The notes under the pieces were generated by a model. It saw only the letters and a program-made list of their open reading frames with translations, searched no databases and was not told the origin of the DNA. Positions 1 to 7,276 of a stretch of DNA of 64,000 nucleotides are shown one piece after another. The translations under genes were made by a program, and so were the position numbers. The stretch's first letter is position 1. Every line of letters starts with the position of its first letter. The DNA is from Pseudomonas sp. ERMR1:02 (GTDB taxonomy: Bacteria > Pseudomonadota > Gammaproteobacteria > Pseudomonadales > Pseudomonadaceae): assembly GCF_002277815.1 (NCBI RefSeq), contig NZ_NKJI01000013.1, positions 100,800-164,799 on the forward strand. The letters are read 5' to 3'.

Positions 1-1
1 C

Positions 2-880
2 AACGACTTCAACCGTTTTGGCCGGACCTATCAGGTCAATGTGCAGGCCGAGCAACAGTTCCGCCAGGAGCCGGAGCAGATCGGTCAGTTGAAGGTGCGC
101 AATGACCGCGGCGAGATGATTCCGCTGGCGACCTTCGTCAAGGTCAGCCCGACGTCAGGCCCTGATCGGGTCTCGCACTACAACGGTTTCCTCACTGCAG
201 AAATCAACGGCAGCGCAGCCCCCGGCTATAGCTCTGGCCAGGCCCAGGCCGCCATTGAAAAACTGCTGAAAGAGGAACTGCCCAACGGCATGACCTACGA
301 GTGGACCGATCTTACCTACCAGCAAATTCTGTCCGGCAATACTGCGTTGCTGGTGTTCCCGCTCTGCGTGCTGTTGGCTTTCCTGGTGCTGGCGGCGTTG
401 TACGAGAGTTGGAGCCTGCCGCTGGCGGTGATCCTGATCGTACCGATGACCCTGTTGTCGGCGATTGCCGGGGTGATCATTTCCAAGGGCGACAACAACA
501 TCTTCACCCAGATCGGCCTGATCGTTCTGGTCGGCCTGGCCTGCAAAAACGCGATCCTGATCGTCGAGTTCGCCAAGGACAAACAGGACCAGGGCCTGTC
601 GCCGCTGGACGCCGTACTGGAGGCTTGCCGCATGCGTCTGCGGCCGATCCTGATGACCTCGTTCGCTTTCATCATGGGCGTGATCCCGCTGGTGACGTCC
701 AGCGGCGCAGGTTCCGAGATGCGCCGGGCCATGGGCGTGGCGGTGTTCTCCGGGATGCTCGGCGTGACCTTCTTCGGCCTGCTGCTGACACCGGTGTTCT
801 TCGTTCTGATTCGCCGCTATATCGAACGCAAGCATGCTCGCAAGCAAACCCACGCGCTGAACCTGGAGGTGCAACCATGA
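2..880 (+). CDS. RND multidrug efflux permease, C-terminal part (5' end outside window)
   Basis: This is the last 292 residues of an inner-membrane RND (HAE1 type) pump that exports drugs or solvents by proton antiport together with a periplasmic adaptor and an outer membrane channel. The reading frame is open from base 2, so the gene starts outside the window. The visible part holds the end of the periplasmic porter domain (FNRFGRTYQVNVQAE near the left edge) and the last transmembrane helices, including the family-typical stretch GLIVLVGLACKNAILIVEFA. Its stop overlaps the start of the next gene (ATGA at 877-880), so pump and channel are translationally coupled. The MexF/TtgE/EmhB branch cannot be decided from this fragment. 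Confidence 0.93.
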   Translation, partial: NDFNRFGRTYQVNVQAEQQFRQEPEQIGQLKVRNDRGEMIPLATFVKVSPTSGPDRVSHYNGFLTAEINGSAAPGYSSGQAQAAIEKLLKEELPNGMTYEWTDLTYQQILSGNTALLVFPLCVLLAFLVLAALYESWSLPLAVILIVPMTLLSAIAGVIISKGDNNIFTQIGLIVLVGLACKNAILIVEFAKDKQDQGLSPLDAVLEACRMRLRPILMTSFAFIMGVIPLVTSSGAGSEMRRAMGVAVFSGMLGVTFFGLLLTPVFFVLIRRYIERKHARKQTHALNLEVQP

Positions 881-2295
881 ACGCTCTGAAGCTCTTTTTA
901 CCCAGCCTTCTGGTGACCGCGCTGGCCGCCTGCACGGTGGGGCCGGACTACAAGACACCGGACACCGCGCCTGCGCATATCACCTCGATTCAGTCAGCCA
1001 AGTACGATCAGTCGCGATTCGAAACGGTGTGGTGGCAGCAATTCGACGACCCCACGCTGAACCAATTGGTCAGCAAATCCCTTCAGGGCAACCGCGATCT
1101 GCGCGTGGCGTTTGCCCGCTGGAAAGCCGCACGGGCTATTCGCGACGACATCAGCAACGACAACCTGCCGGTGGTCACCAGTCGCGTCAGCAGTCTGCAA
1201 GGTAAATCGCAGGTACCGGGCCTGACCGAGAGTCGGGTGAATACCGAGCGCTATGATCTGGGGCTGGACATGGCTTGGGAAATCGACCTGTTCGGACGTA
1301 TTCAGCGTGCGCTTGAGTCGAGCGACGCCCGGGAAGGCGCGGCGGCGGCGGATCTGTATCAGCTGCGGGTGACGATGATTGCAGAGTTGGTCGATGCCTA
1401 TGGGCAACTGCGAGGTGCACAACTGCGGGAAAAAATCGCCCTGGCCAACCTGAAGAATCAGAACGATTCACGCAGCGTGACGGTTAGTCTGCGCGATGCC
1501 GGCGTTGGCAACGAACTCGATGTAGTGCGCGCCGACGCGCGTCTGGCCGCTGTCGAAGCGAGCGTGCCGCAACTGCAAGCGGAACAGGTCCGGCAGAAAA
1601 ACCGCATTGCTACTTTGCTCGGTGAGCGTGCGGACCAATTGAGCGTGTCATTGAGCCCGGCGGACCTGCCGGCCATCGCCAAGGCGCTGCCAATCGGTGA
1701 TCCTGCCGAACTGCTGCGCCGGCGCCCCGATGTGTTGGCGGCGGAACGCAGACTCGCCGCCGCTACAGCGGACGTCGGCGTGGCCACCGCCGACCTGTTT
1801 CCCCGGGTCAGCCTGAGCGGTTTCCTTGGCTTCACCGCCGGACGCGGTTCGCAAATCGGCTCCGCCGCAGCCAGAGCCTGGAGCCTTGGCCCGAGCATTA
1901 CCTGGGCAGCGTTTGATCTGGGTAGCGTGCGAGCACGCATTCGTGGCGCGGATGCAGACGCCGAAGGCGCCTTGGCCACCTATGAACAGCAAGTGCTGCT
2001 GGCGTTGGAAGAGTCGGAGAATGCGTTTAGTGATTATGGGAAACGGCAGCAGAGGTTGCTGTCGTTGATCAAGCAAAGTGAGTCGAGCAGGGCGGCGGCT
2101 GATCTGGCGGGTATCCAATACAAGGCAGGATCGGTTGATTATCTGGTGTTGCTCGATGCCGAGCGGGAGCGGTTGAATGCGGAGGATGCGCAGGCCCAAG
2201 GTGAAATCGATCAATACCGGGGCATCGTCGCAATCTATAAGGCGTTGGGAGGAGGGTGGGACAGCGGTGGCAACAAGGTTGCGGCCAGGAACTGA
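877..2295 (+). CDS. RND efflux outer membrane lipoprotein (OprN/NodT/TtgC type)
   Basis: This is the outer membrane channel of the tripartite efflux pump, 472 residues, the usual length for the family. The N-terminus is a lipoprotein signal with lipobox LAAC (Cys at about residue 19), followed by VGPDYKTP, the standard start of mature OprM-like proteins. Two OEP repeats follow; the second begins near the LLRRRPDVLAAERRL motif typical of the family. It overlaps the permease gene by four bases, so the start at 877 is secure. The last 43 bases up to 2286 recur exactly at 3693-3735 (see the repeat entry), so the 3' end of this gene was duplicated downstream. Confidence 0.93.
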   Translation: MNALKLFLPSLLVTALAACTVGPDYKTPDTAPAHITSIQSAKYDQSRFETVWWQQFDDPTLNQLVSKSLQGNRDLRVAFARWKAARAIRDDISNDNLPVVTSRVSSLQGKSQVPGLTESRVNTERYDLGLDMAWEIDLFGRIQRALESSDAREGAAAADLYQLRVTMIAELVDAYGQLRGAQLREKIALANLKNQNDSRSVTVSLRDAGVGNELDVVRADARLAAVEASVPQLQAEQVRQKNRIATLLGERADQLSVSLSPADLPAIAKALPIGDPAELLRRRPDVLAAERRLAAATADVGVATADLFPRVSLSGFLGFTAGRGSQIGSAAARAWSLGPSITWAAFDLGSVRARIRGADADAEGALATYEQQVLLALEESENAFSDYGKRQQRLLSLIKQSESSRAAADLAGIQYKAGSVDYLVLLDAERERLNAEDAQAQGEIDQYRGIVAIYKALGGGWDSGGNKVAARN

Positions 2296-2319
2296 GGCCG
2301 AACGATACATTGATTTAAT

Positions 2320-2416
2320 GTAGGAGCGAGCATGCTCGCGAAAACCAACGGGCGCCGCTGGGCATCTGGTTTTGCGCGTTATCGTTCAATATCTTCGCGA
2401 GCGAGCTCGCTCCTAC
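2320..2416. repeat. REP doublet (BIME-like)
   Basis: Two copies of a Pseudomonas REP-type palindrome face each other. The left one reads GTAGGAGCGAGCATGCTCGC (2320-2339) and the right one is its inverse, ending GCTCGCTCCTAC at 2416. About 50 bases lie between them. They sit just after the efflux operon and may stabilise or terminate its mRNA. A single related copy lies at 3813-3834. Confidence 0.8.
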
Positions 2417-2472
2417 AATCTGTTTTAAACGTCTTTTGCAGTGCGTGTTTAAGCGCCCTCAAGATCATTTCC

Positions 2473-2797
2473 TGAAAGCCACAAAACCTTGCGCCGTTGC
2501 CTACCGTTACGCCAGAATCCGCCGGCTTGTGCGCCTTGGGGCCGCTCGGTAACTTGATTCGTGTCACTGCCCATCAGTGATCGGGTTTCGCAGCCTGGTA
2601 ATCTCTAGACGCACAACGTCTCCCATCCGTGAGCAGACTCTTCGTTAGGTCTGTCACTCATGTCATGGCGGCTGTGCGTGGGAGACCTTAGGGTCTGCCG
2701 GGTTCCTAGAGTCCTGGTCTGCGAACCCGCGTACAGTTGCCACCTTATTTTCGTTTCGCAGCGAATGGTGGCAGCTCCATCTCTCTAGGAGTTTACA
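2473..2797 (+). ncRNA. Conserved structured leader (copy A) upstream of a DUF6124 gene
   Basis: This non-coding stretch matches the 5' region of the DUF6124 gene at 39.2-39.5 kb. A 42-base block (2496-2537) differs from that copy (39788-39829, opposite strand) at one position. Further on, primary sequence diverges but pairing is kept: helix P1 pairs 2667-2675 with 2733-2741, hairpin P2 pairs 2683-2687 with 2692-2696 around a UUAG loop, and P3 pairs 2700-2705 with 2723-2728. Between the copies, three P1 pairs and two P2 pairs change on both sides. A shared AGGAG ribosome site (2787-2791) ends the element. This suggests a structured 5' UTR or a cis-regulatory RNA; a ligand or binding protein is unknown. 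The antisense strand of the 42-base block encodes KAHKPADSGVTVGN-like peptides, which I take as spurious. Confidence 0.6.
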
Positions 2798-2806
2798 ATA
2801 TTTACC

Positions 2807-3004
2807 GTGGACCCAGAACTCACGACCGAATCCCTGATGGTTTATCTGGTCGAAACGCTGGCCTCGGTCGATGTGATGGTTCATCAGTTGGTGGATCTTC
2901 TGGACGGTGGATCGCGCAATGCGCTGCTGGGGATTTCCAACAGTGTGATGCTGGCGGAGATCACAGCGAATCGGGTGCTGGATCAGATTGATCCTGTTGA
3001 GTAG
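2807..3004 (+). CDS. Shortened DUF6124-family protein
   Basis: This is a 65-residue protein of unknown function. It matches the C-terminal two thirds of the DUF6124 protein at 39192-39535 (shared pattern: VxPELxTxxL, then LASxxVM, then GxSRNALLGI, ending RVLDQIDP). The N-terminal part of about 45 residues is missing: the leader and its ribosome site join directly to the internal MFxVxPEL region. The codon at the expected start position is ATA (2798-2800), so the first usual start is GTG at 2807, 15 bases after AGGAG. Initiation may be weak or use ATA. It is probably a deleted derivative of the family. Confidence 0.6.
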   Translation: MDPELTTESLMVYLVETLASVDVMVHQLVDLLDGGSRNALLGISNSVMLAEITANRVLDQIDPVE

Positions 3005-3264
3005 GTAAAAGGGACATCCATTAGTCTGTTTGGAAATCGGCTAATGGGTGTCCTCGTTGCTCCACGCTCCAGCGGTCTGTAGGAATCGGCTTCGTTGCGT
3101 TGCAGAAATTTCCTAATCGCACCAGATGTCCCAGCCGTTGGGATTGCTGGAGGTAAGCGTTCCGCCGTCTTATTCGTCGTCGCTCCAATTTTCGCTCTGC
3201 TCAGTGCATTTGCCGCGAGGAGAGGGAGGGGCAATTTGATCAGATGACAATAAGGACGTCGCAA

Positions 3265-3531
3265 ATGAAAGCATCTCTGCACCCTTTGTATACCAACGAA
3301 GTCTCACCAGAATTTCTCCGCAGTCTGGACAACTTGCTCGATGCCAAGACGGCGGGGATCGCCACTACAGCAGGCCACGAGAGTATTCATCTGGCGCTGA
3401 TCGGTAGTCGCCTGCGCAATGGCGACGAGATCATTCATACATTGCAAGGCGGTGTCTTGTACGTGGTGGGTGAAGGTGTACCCCTGGCAGATGATTTTCT
3501 GCCCTCCAACGAGGGAGGCGAAAACCAATGA
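3265..3531 (+). CDS. Small hypothetical protein (88 aa)
   Basis: I do not recognise this protein. The ATG at 3265 is chosen because AAGGA lies 8 bases upstream; an upstream ATG at 3244 has a poorly spaced site. The protein begins MKASLHPLYTNEV and has no signal peptide or membrane segment. It contains a repeated LLD-type helix and a C-terminal stretch rich in Gly/Val (QGGVLYVVGEGVPL). It follows the shortened DUF6124 gene inside a patch bounded by the duplicated end of the efflux gene, so it may be cargo of the same insertion. Confidence 0.5.
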   Translation: MKASLHPLYTNEVSPEFLRSLDNLLDAKTAGIATTAGHESIHLALIGSRLRNGDEIIHTLQGGVLYVVGEGVPLADDFLPSNEGGENQ

Positions 3532-3562
3532 CCAATGGGTATTTCATTGGCCTGCATGACAG

Positions 3563-3650
3563 AGCGAAAAGGGGACGCGAAAAGGTGCGAAAAGTGCGAA
3601 AAGGGGACGAATCTATTTATTCTTTGGAGCAAAGAAATAAATCCGTGCCC
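3563..3650. repeat. Short GCGAAAAG repeats and imperfect hairpin
   Basis: Four copies of GCGAAAAG lie in 3563-3602. The imperfect hairpin GGGGACGAATCTATTTATTCTT...AAGAAATAAATCCGTGCCC spans 3603-3650. The motif GGGGACGAATCTATTT (3603-3618) returns as GGGGACGGATCTATTT at 5043-5058, so the two copies flank the ankyrin gene. Similar motifs occur at the ends of REP-associated transposase units in Pseudomonas (from memory), so this may be a remnant of a mobile unit. Confidence 0.5.
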
Positions 3651-3690
3651 ATTTTTCTGTCTCCATTTTTCCACATTTTTTAAAATAAAT

Positions 3691-3880
3691 TTGTTGGGAG
3701 GAGGGTGGGACAGCGGTGGCAACAAGGTTGCGGCCAAGAACTGAGGTCTGACGATTTCAAGGGCCTGTCGGAGAGGTTGGCTGCCAACTATTGGGTCGCG
3801 TTGCCGCTTTCTGTAGGAGCGAGCCTGCTCGCGAAAAACCAACAGACGCCGCTGGGTATCTGGTTTTACGCGTGATCGTT
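3691..3880 (+). repeat. Second copy of the efflux-gene 3' end plus REP
   Basis: Bases 3693-3735 are identical to 2244-2286, and the stop codon of the channel gene is kept (3742-3744 matching 2293-2295). Similarity resumes at a REP palindrome (3813-3834) and its flank (to about 3880), which match 2320-2385. The short open frame 3535-3744 that ends in the channel's C-terminal residues is an artefact of this duplication and not a gene. Confidence 0.8.
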
Positions 3881-3986
3881 CAAGACCGCAATTAATTGTA
3901 TGAGGATGTTTGCAATCTCTATGTATCGCAATAAATCGATGTACCCTCCCGGCTACTTTTATTTATTGTAATACATAAGGATTTTT

Positions 3987-5039
3987 ATGCCCGTCACCGC
4001 AATCGGAGCACAGCCGGTCCCGCAATTCCCCGAAGTACACAACAATTTTTCATCCAGTAGATTGTCCAGTGGGCTTGGCGGTACGAGTAACATACCGGAA
4101 GAAATTACTCCCTTAGTAGCACCACTAAAACAAACAGGCGGCATGCTCAACAGGAACCACATAGATTGGTTCAAAGCGGTGATGGCAAATGATGTTGAAA
4201 TGATCAAGAGGCTGATCAAGAACGGCGCAAATGTCAATGAGAAAGGTCCTAATGGTCTAACTGCTCTAGTGCATGTTCTGTTTGGAAACCTTGATGGGGA
4301 GCCAAATTTCGAACTGGCCTTGGAGTTGTTTCAAGCAGAAAATCTAAAGATAAATAAAAGTAATGCTGGGCAATTTTTCAGTACATTGCTGGTGTTAAAG
4401 CAATATCAAGACAGAAAAAATCTCCTTGAACAGTATAAAAAAATAATCGGGAGAGAGCCGGGTCTTAATAAACATATCGAAAAAGTCAATTCGGAGCTCG
4501 ATGTTGTTAGCGAGTTCTACACGACAAAGGAGACGGAGAAATGGCAAGCCGCCTCCGGTAACGTTATTAATCAACCTCAACTAACCGAGATACAAAAAAA
4601 CTGGTTTTATGCTATTCAAAATTTGGACTTGCACACAATAAGTAAACTGATTCAATTCCCGCATAATGTCAACCTGGCGGATCACCTTGGTCGCACAGCC
4701 TTGTGGTTTGCCGCATATAGAGGGGATGTTGCACTTCTTGAAATTTTGCTCGCTTCTGATGGGCTCACTATCAATAAGGAAACCGCTGGCGAGTTTTACA
4801 TCGAGTTGTCAGTATTACGAGACTGTTTAAACTCTGGAAATATTGAGAAGGAAGAAATCCGTAAGGCGCTAAAAAAGCTGACTACCGAACCCTATCCGAG
4901 TGTTATTGGTCCATTTCTTACAAAGGTGGGTGGAGTATCCCCCTCCAATACTTCCATGATCAATCGATTCGCAGGCGCTTTCATCGGAGCATTTTGTGCA
5001 AGTTCTCTGGGTGGGGCAATGCGCGCATTTAGGAGCTGA
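3987..5039 (+). CDS. Ankyrin-repeat protein, possible effector
   Basis: This is a 350-residue protein with two ankyrin clusters. One is near residues 55-95 (DWFKAVMANDVEMIKRLIKNGANVNEKG) and one near 205-270 (NWFYAIQNLDLHTISKLI, then GRTALWFAAYRGDVALLEILL). The N-terminal 50 residues are rich in Pro, Ser and Gln with no Sec signal, as in many type III or other injected effectors. The C-terminus is small and hydrophobic (GAFIGAFCASSLGG). AAGGA lies 5 bases before the ATG. The gene is clearly AT-richer than its neighbours, stands alone, and is flanked by a 16-base near-direct repeat, all pointing to horizontal transfer. An effector role is inference; ankyrin proteins also act as inhibitors or scaffolds. 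Confidence 0.75.
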   Translation: MPVTAIGAQPVPQFPEVHNNFSSSRLSSGLGGTSNIPEEITPLVAPLKQTGGMLNRNHIDWFKAVMANDVEMIKRLIKNGANVNEKGPNGLTALVHVLFGNLDGEPNFELALELFQAENLKINKSNAGQFFSTLLVLKQYQDRKNLLEQYKKIIGREPGLNKHIEKVNSELDVVSEFYTTKETEKWQAASGNVINQPQLTEIQKNWFYAIQNLDLHTISKLIQFPHNVNLADHLGRTALWFAAYRGDVALLEILLASDGLTINKETAGEFYIELSVLRDCLNSGNIEKEEIRKALKKLTTEPYPSVIGPFLTKVGGVSPSNTSMINRFAGAFIGAFCASSLGGAMRAFRS

Positions 5040-5087
5040 GTGGGGGACGGATCTATTTTCGATACCCGATGCTGCAATCCAACCCAA

Positions 5088-5113
5088 TGCGGACTGGGTC
5101 ACCCCAGTCCGCA
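5088..5113. terminator. Hairpin after the ankyrin gene
   Basis: There is a perfect 11-bp stem (TGCGGACTGGG at 5088-5098 pairing with 5103-5113) around a 4-base loop, with no T-run on either side. It lies between the ankyrin gene (+) and a gene remnant (-), so it may serve as a terminator for both. Confidence 0.45.
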
Positions 5114-5121
5114 CAACAGAA

Positions 5122-5288
5122 TCAGCTCTGACAAAACCGGATCGGGTTCCCGAACGGGTCGTAGACTTCAAGGACTTTCCCTAACCCTGCTCAACAATAT
5201 CCGGTCGTCCGTATCCGTAGCGCTTGCCATGTAATTCGCATCCGGAAACCCATAGAGCCACTGAAAATGGCTTCGCCCGGGTTTTCAT
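5122..5288 (-). pseudogene. Remnant of a VOC/glyoxalase-family gene
   Basis: Read on the minus strand, two frames give the end of a VOC protein (glyoxalase/bleomycin-resistance superfamily). The first contains ELHGKRYGYGRPDIVEQG. It continues after one missing base (about 5187) as LGKVLEVYDPFGNPIRFCQS and a stop. The xDPFGNxIRF ending is the family's metal-site strand. No complete N-terminal half is visible; an ATG at 5288 gives only 55 residues. It is either a decayed gene or a short fragment; confidence is limited. Confidence 0.45.
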
Positions 5289-5361
5289 GCGCAAAGCACT
5301 TCAGGTTCGATAATCAATGGCGCACACAACTTGCGATGGAAGGGCATAGATTGTGGTTGTC

Positions 5362-5928
5362 TCAATCGCTTGTTGATTTCCGGTGAGCCAGATCGGAAAT
5401 CGCTGCGACTACATTTATCACCATCTCTGCGACCGCGATCTCTCCGTTTAATCTCAGAGTTGGTTTAGTAAGTTGCTTGAGCCACAGCTCATGTCTAGGT
5501 CTGCTTCGACCCGCTCGACTGCCAACTTCATAGCTTTCAGCCCATGCTAGAAATTTCTGGTGGTTCGCGTACATATCGCCGCCAAGTAAAATTCGCTGGC
5601 CATACCGTTGTGATTCGCGTGATCTCAAGCGCTCTATTCGGAGTGGTGTCGGGGTGTCAATGAATACCACCAGATCAGCGCTTTGAATCACCTCAGCCCC
5701 CCAGTCATCTAATGATCCGGACAGTACACAGGGGAGATCGCCTAGCGCTCGTTTCAAAAGACCAAGTCTTTCTTCAGGTGTGCGTGATTTTTCAAAGGGG
5801 GGATCCGTCGGGTACCAATAGTAATCATCGACATCAAAATGTGGCACGCGAAGGCTGTCCGCCAATGCTGCTCCTAATGTGCTCACTCCAGCCCCCGAAG
5901 CTCCGCTGATATAAATCCGTTTGCTCAC
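5362..5928 (-). CDS. P-loop NTPase, small-molecule kinase-like
   Basis: This is a 188-residue P-loop protein of the adenylate/shikimate-kinase-like group, related in form to FlaR/AAA_17 proteins. Walker A is GASGAGVST (residues 9-17), followed by the early Asp motif HFDVDDYYW and a Walker-B-like strand LVVFIDTP. The basic lid region contains several Arg residues (RIERLRSRESQRYGQR). The start is GTG, with AGGAG 8 bases upstream. The substrate is unknown. It lies 45 bases after the ASCH gene in the same direction and may be co-transcribed with it. Confidence 0.8.
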   Translation of the reverse strand: MSKRIYISGASGAGVSTLGAALADSLRVPHFDVDDYYWYPTDPPFEKSRTPEERLGLLKRALGDLPCVLSGSLDDWGAEVIQSADLVVFIDTPTPLRIERLRSRESQRYGQRILLGGDMYANHQKFLAWAESYEVGSRAGRSRPRHELWLKQLTKPTLRLNGEIAVAEMVINVVAAISDLAHRKSTSD

Positions 5929-5973
5929 CGCTTGATCTCCTGTCTTGCGAAATAATCAGCCTCAATCTGGAAG

Positions 5974-6318
5974 CTAGAAATCTACCTCGTAGATACCTCG
6001 CGCCGCGCGCATGGTCACAGGTTGCGTGACCGGCCTTATGTCACTCAGCTCCCAGGCGAGCCAGCCATCCTCAAAATTACTTGCACAGGCCGCTTGCATG
6101 TCAGCGAGGACGAACGGGCGAACAGCTTTCACGCGCACGATTGCGACGACAATACCGTCATTGTCTTCGTCACCATCGGTGTGAAGAAATCGTCCATTTT
6201 CGACAATTAGCAGATCCTCGGAAGGATCCAGGTCTGGATGCCAACGACGAACTTCGAGGGTTTTTTCCCCAGAAGCGATTCGACCTCCATTGGGCCGTAC
6301 AATCGATAAAACCTTGAT
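5974..6318 (-). CDS. ASCH-domain protein with no usual start codon
   Basis: The minus-strand frame from 6417 down to the TAG at 5974-5976 is open and reads as an ASCH domain: VLSIVRPNGGRIASGEKTLEVR is the family's N-terminal RNA-binding-like strand and loop, with VVAIVRVKAV and a C-terminal RGIYEVDF. ASCH proteins resemble the PUA fold and are linked to RNA or nucleoside handling. No ATG, GTG or TTG occurs in frame between the upstream stop (6418) and the conserved domain start. A good AGGAG lies 6 bases before an ATC codon (6316-6318), where homologues would have ATG AAG. So either an AUC start is used, or the start codon is mutated or mis-sequenced. The length from there is 114 residues. 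Confidence 0.7.
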   Translation of the reverse strand: MKVLSIVRPNGGRIASGEKTLEVRRWHPDLDPSEDLLIVENGRFLHTDGDEDNDGIVVAIVRVKAVRPFVLADMQAACASNFEDGWLAWELSDIRPVTQPVTMRAARGIYEVDF

Positions 6319-6417
6319 GATGCTCTCCTGAAAGTTAGACGCCTGGAAAATGGTCGGCTCGACCGGATTCCAATTATTTTGGCCGAGTTTGCTTGACTGA
6401 ACGGGGTTAATCGCCGG

Positions 6418-7158
6418 CTATCGGTCCAGCAGAGGGGCCAGCAGTGCACGCATGCCGCGCCAGTGCGAACCCTCCCAGTAAATCCGTTGGCAGCCGTCGC
6501 AGCGCAGGAAGCGCGAATAGAGGGCGCCAACGAGTGGCGGCACTTGCGGCCGGGCCAGTTCCGGGCTGATCTCGTGCAGCGGCAGGTTGCAATGAAGGCA
6601 CAGGCTGAATGGCCGCGCGCTACGCGCCAGATCGAGGCGTTCGTACAATTCGCGCAGCTGCAGCGACGGTTTCAGGGCATGCACGTAACAGCCGTGGCTG
6701 ATGATCCGCCGCTTAAGCAGATCGCGGTCGCGGGTTAGCACGATGCGTCCTTGCTGCGCAGCGATCTCGGCGATCTCGCCATCCTCGAAGCCATTGTCGT
6801 AGAGGGTGTCGAAGCCGCTCATGCGCAGCAGGCTGGCCAGCCCGCCAAGGTGCACATCAGCAACGAAGCGCAGCACCCGCAGAGGTTGCGCACGAATCTT
6901 TAGCAGCGGGCTGATGTCCAGCGCTTCGAACTTGGGATACACCGCCAGCCGGTCACTGTCGAAGATCACCCGCTCCAAGCCCACCGACTCGCCGTTGAGC
7001 AGCACCAGCTCGACCTCGGTGTGCGGTATCCCGAGCGCCTCGATCATGTGCTTGACCGTCGCCCCTCGCGCGCACTCGCAAGTGAAGGACTGCCGCCGCC
7101 GTTCGGCCGGCAGGAAATCGTTGAGCTCCTCGTAGAAGCGGAAGGTTGCACTGGTCAT
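6418..7158 (-). CDS. Mut7-C RNase-domain protein with ubiquitin-like N-terminus
   Basis: This is a 246-residue two-domain protein. Residues 1-85 form a ubiquitin/ThiS-like fold (Mut7-C ubiquitin). Residues 92-240 are the Mut7-C PIN-type RNase domain, with acidic residues in RFVADVHLG (Asp101) and LTRDRDLLKRR (Asp144, Asp146). A zinc ribbon is formed by CLHC (187-190) and CDGC (220-223). It probably acts on RNA in the cytoplasm; the substrate is unknown. It is followed by the ASCH and P-loop genes, all minus strand, which may form an RNA- or nucleotide-related unit. Confidence 0.9.
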   Translation of the reverse strand: MTSATFRFYEELNDFLPAERRRQSFTCECARGATVKHMIEALGIPHTEVELVLLNGESVGLERVIFDSDRLAVYPKFEALDISPLLKIRAQPLRVLRFVADVHLGGLASLLRMSGFDTLYDNGFEDGEIAEIAAQQGRIVLTRDRDLLKRRIISHGCYVHALKPSLQLRELYERLDLARSARPFSLCLHCNLPLHEISPELARPQVPPLVGALYSRFLRCDGCQRIYWEGSHWRGMRALLAPLLDR

Positions 7159-7276
7159 GCTGAACAGTATGGCAGGGGCTGCAGGATGAGCGAGTCTAGT
7201 TCCTTGGATAGGTCAGGCTACGACAGGATGGTTGGATCGTTAAGAAGTAGCTTCGGCTTGAATGAAGCCGGGCGGT

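Noticed and set aside
3535..3744. 69-codon frame ending in GGGWDSGGNKVAAKN
   Set aside because: Its end is just the duplicated tail of the efflux channel gene; the rest is low-complexity sequence.
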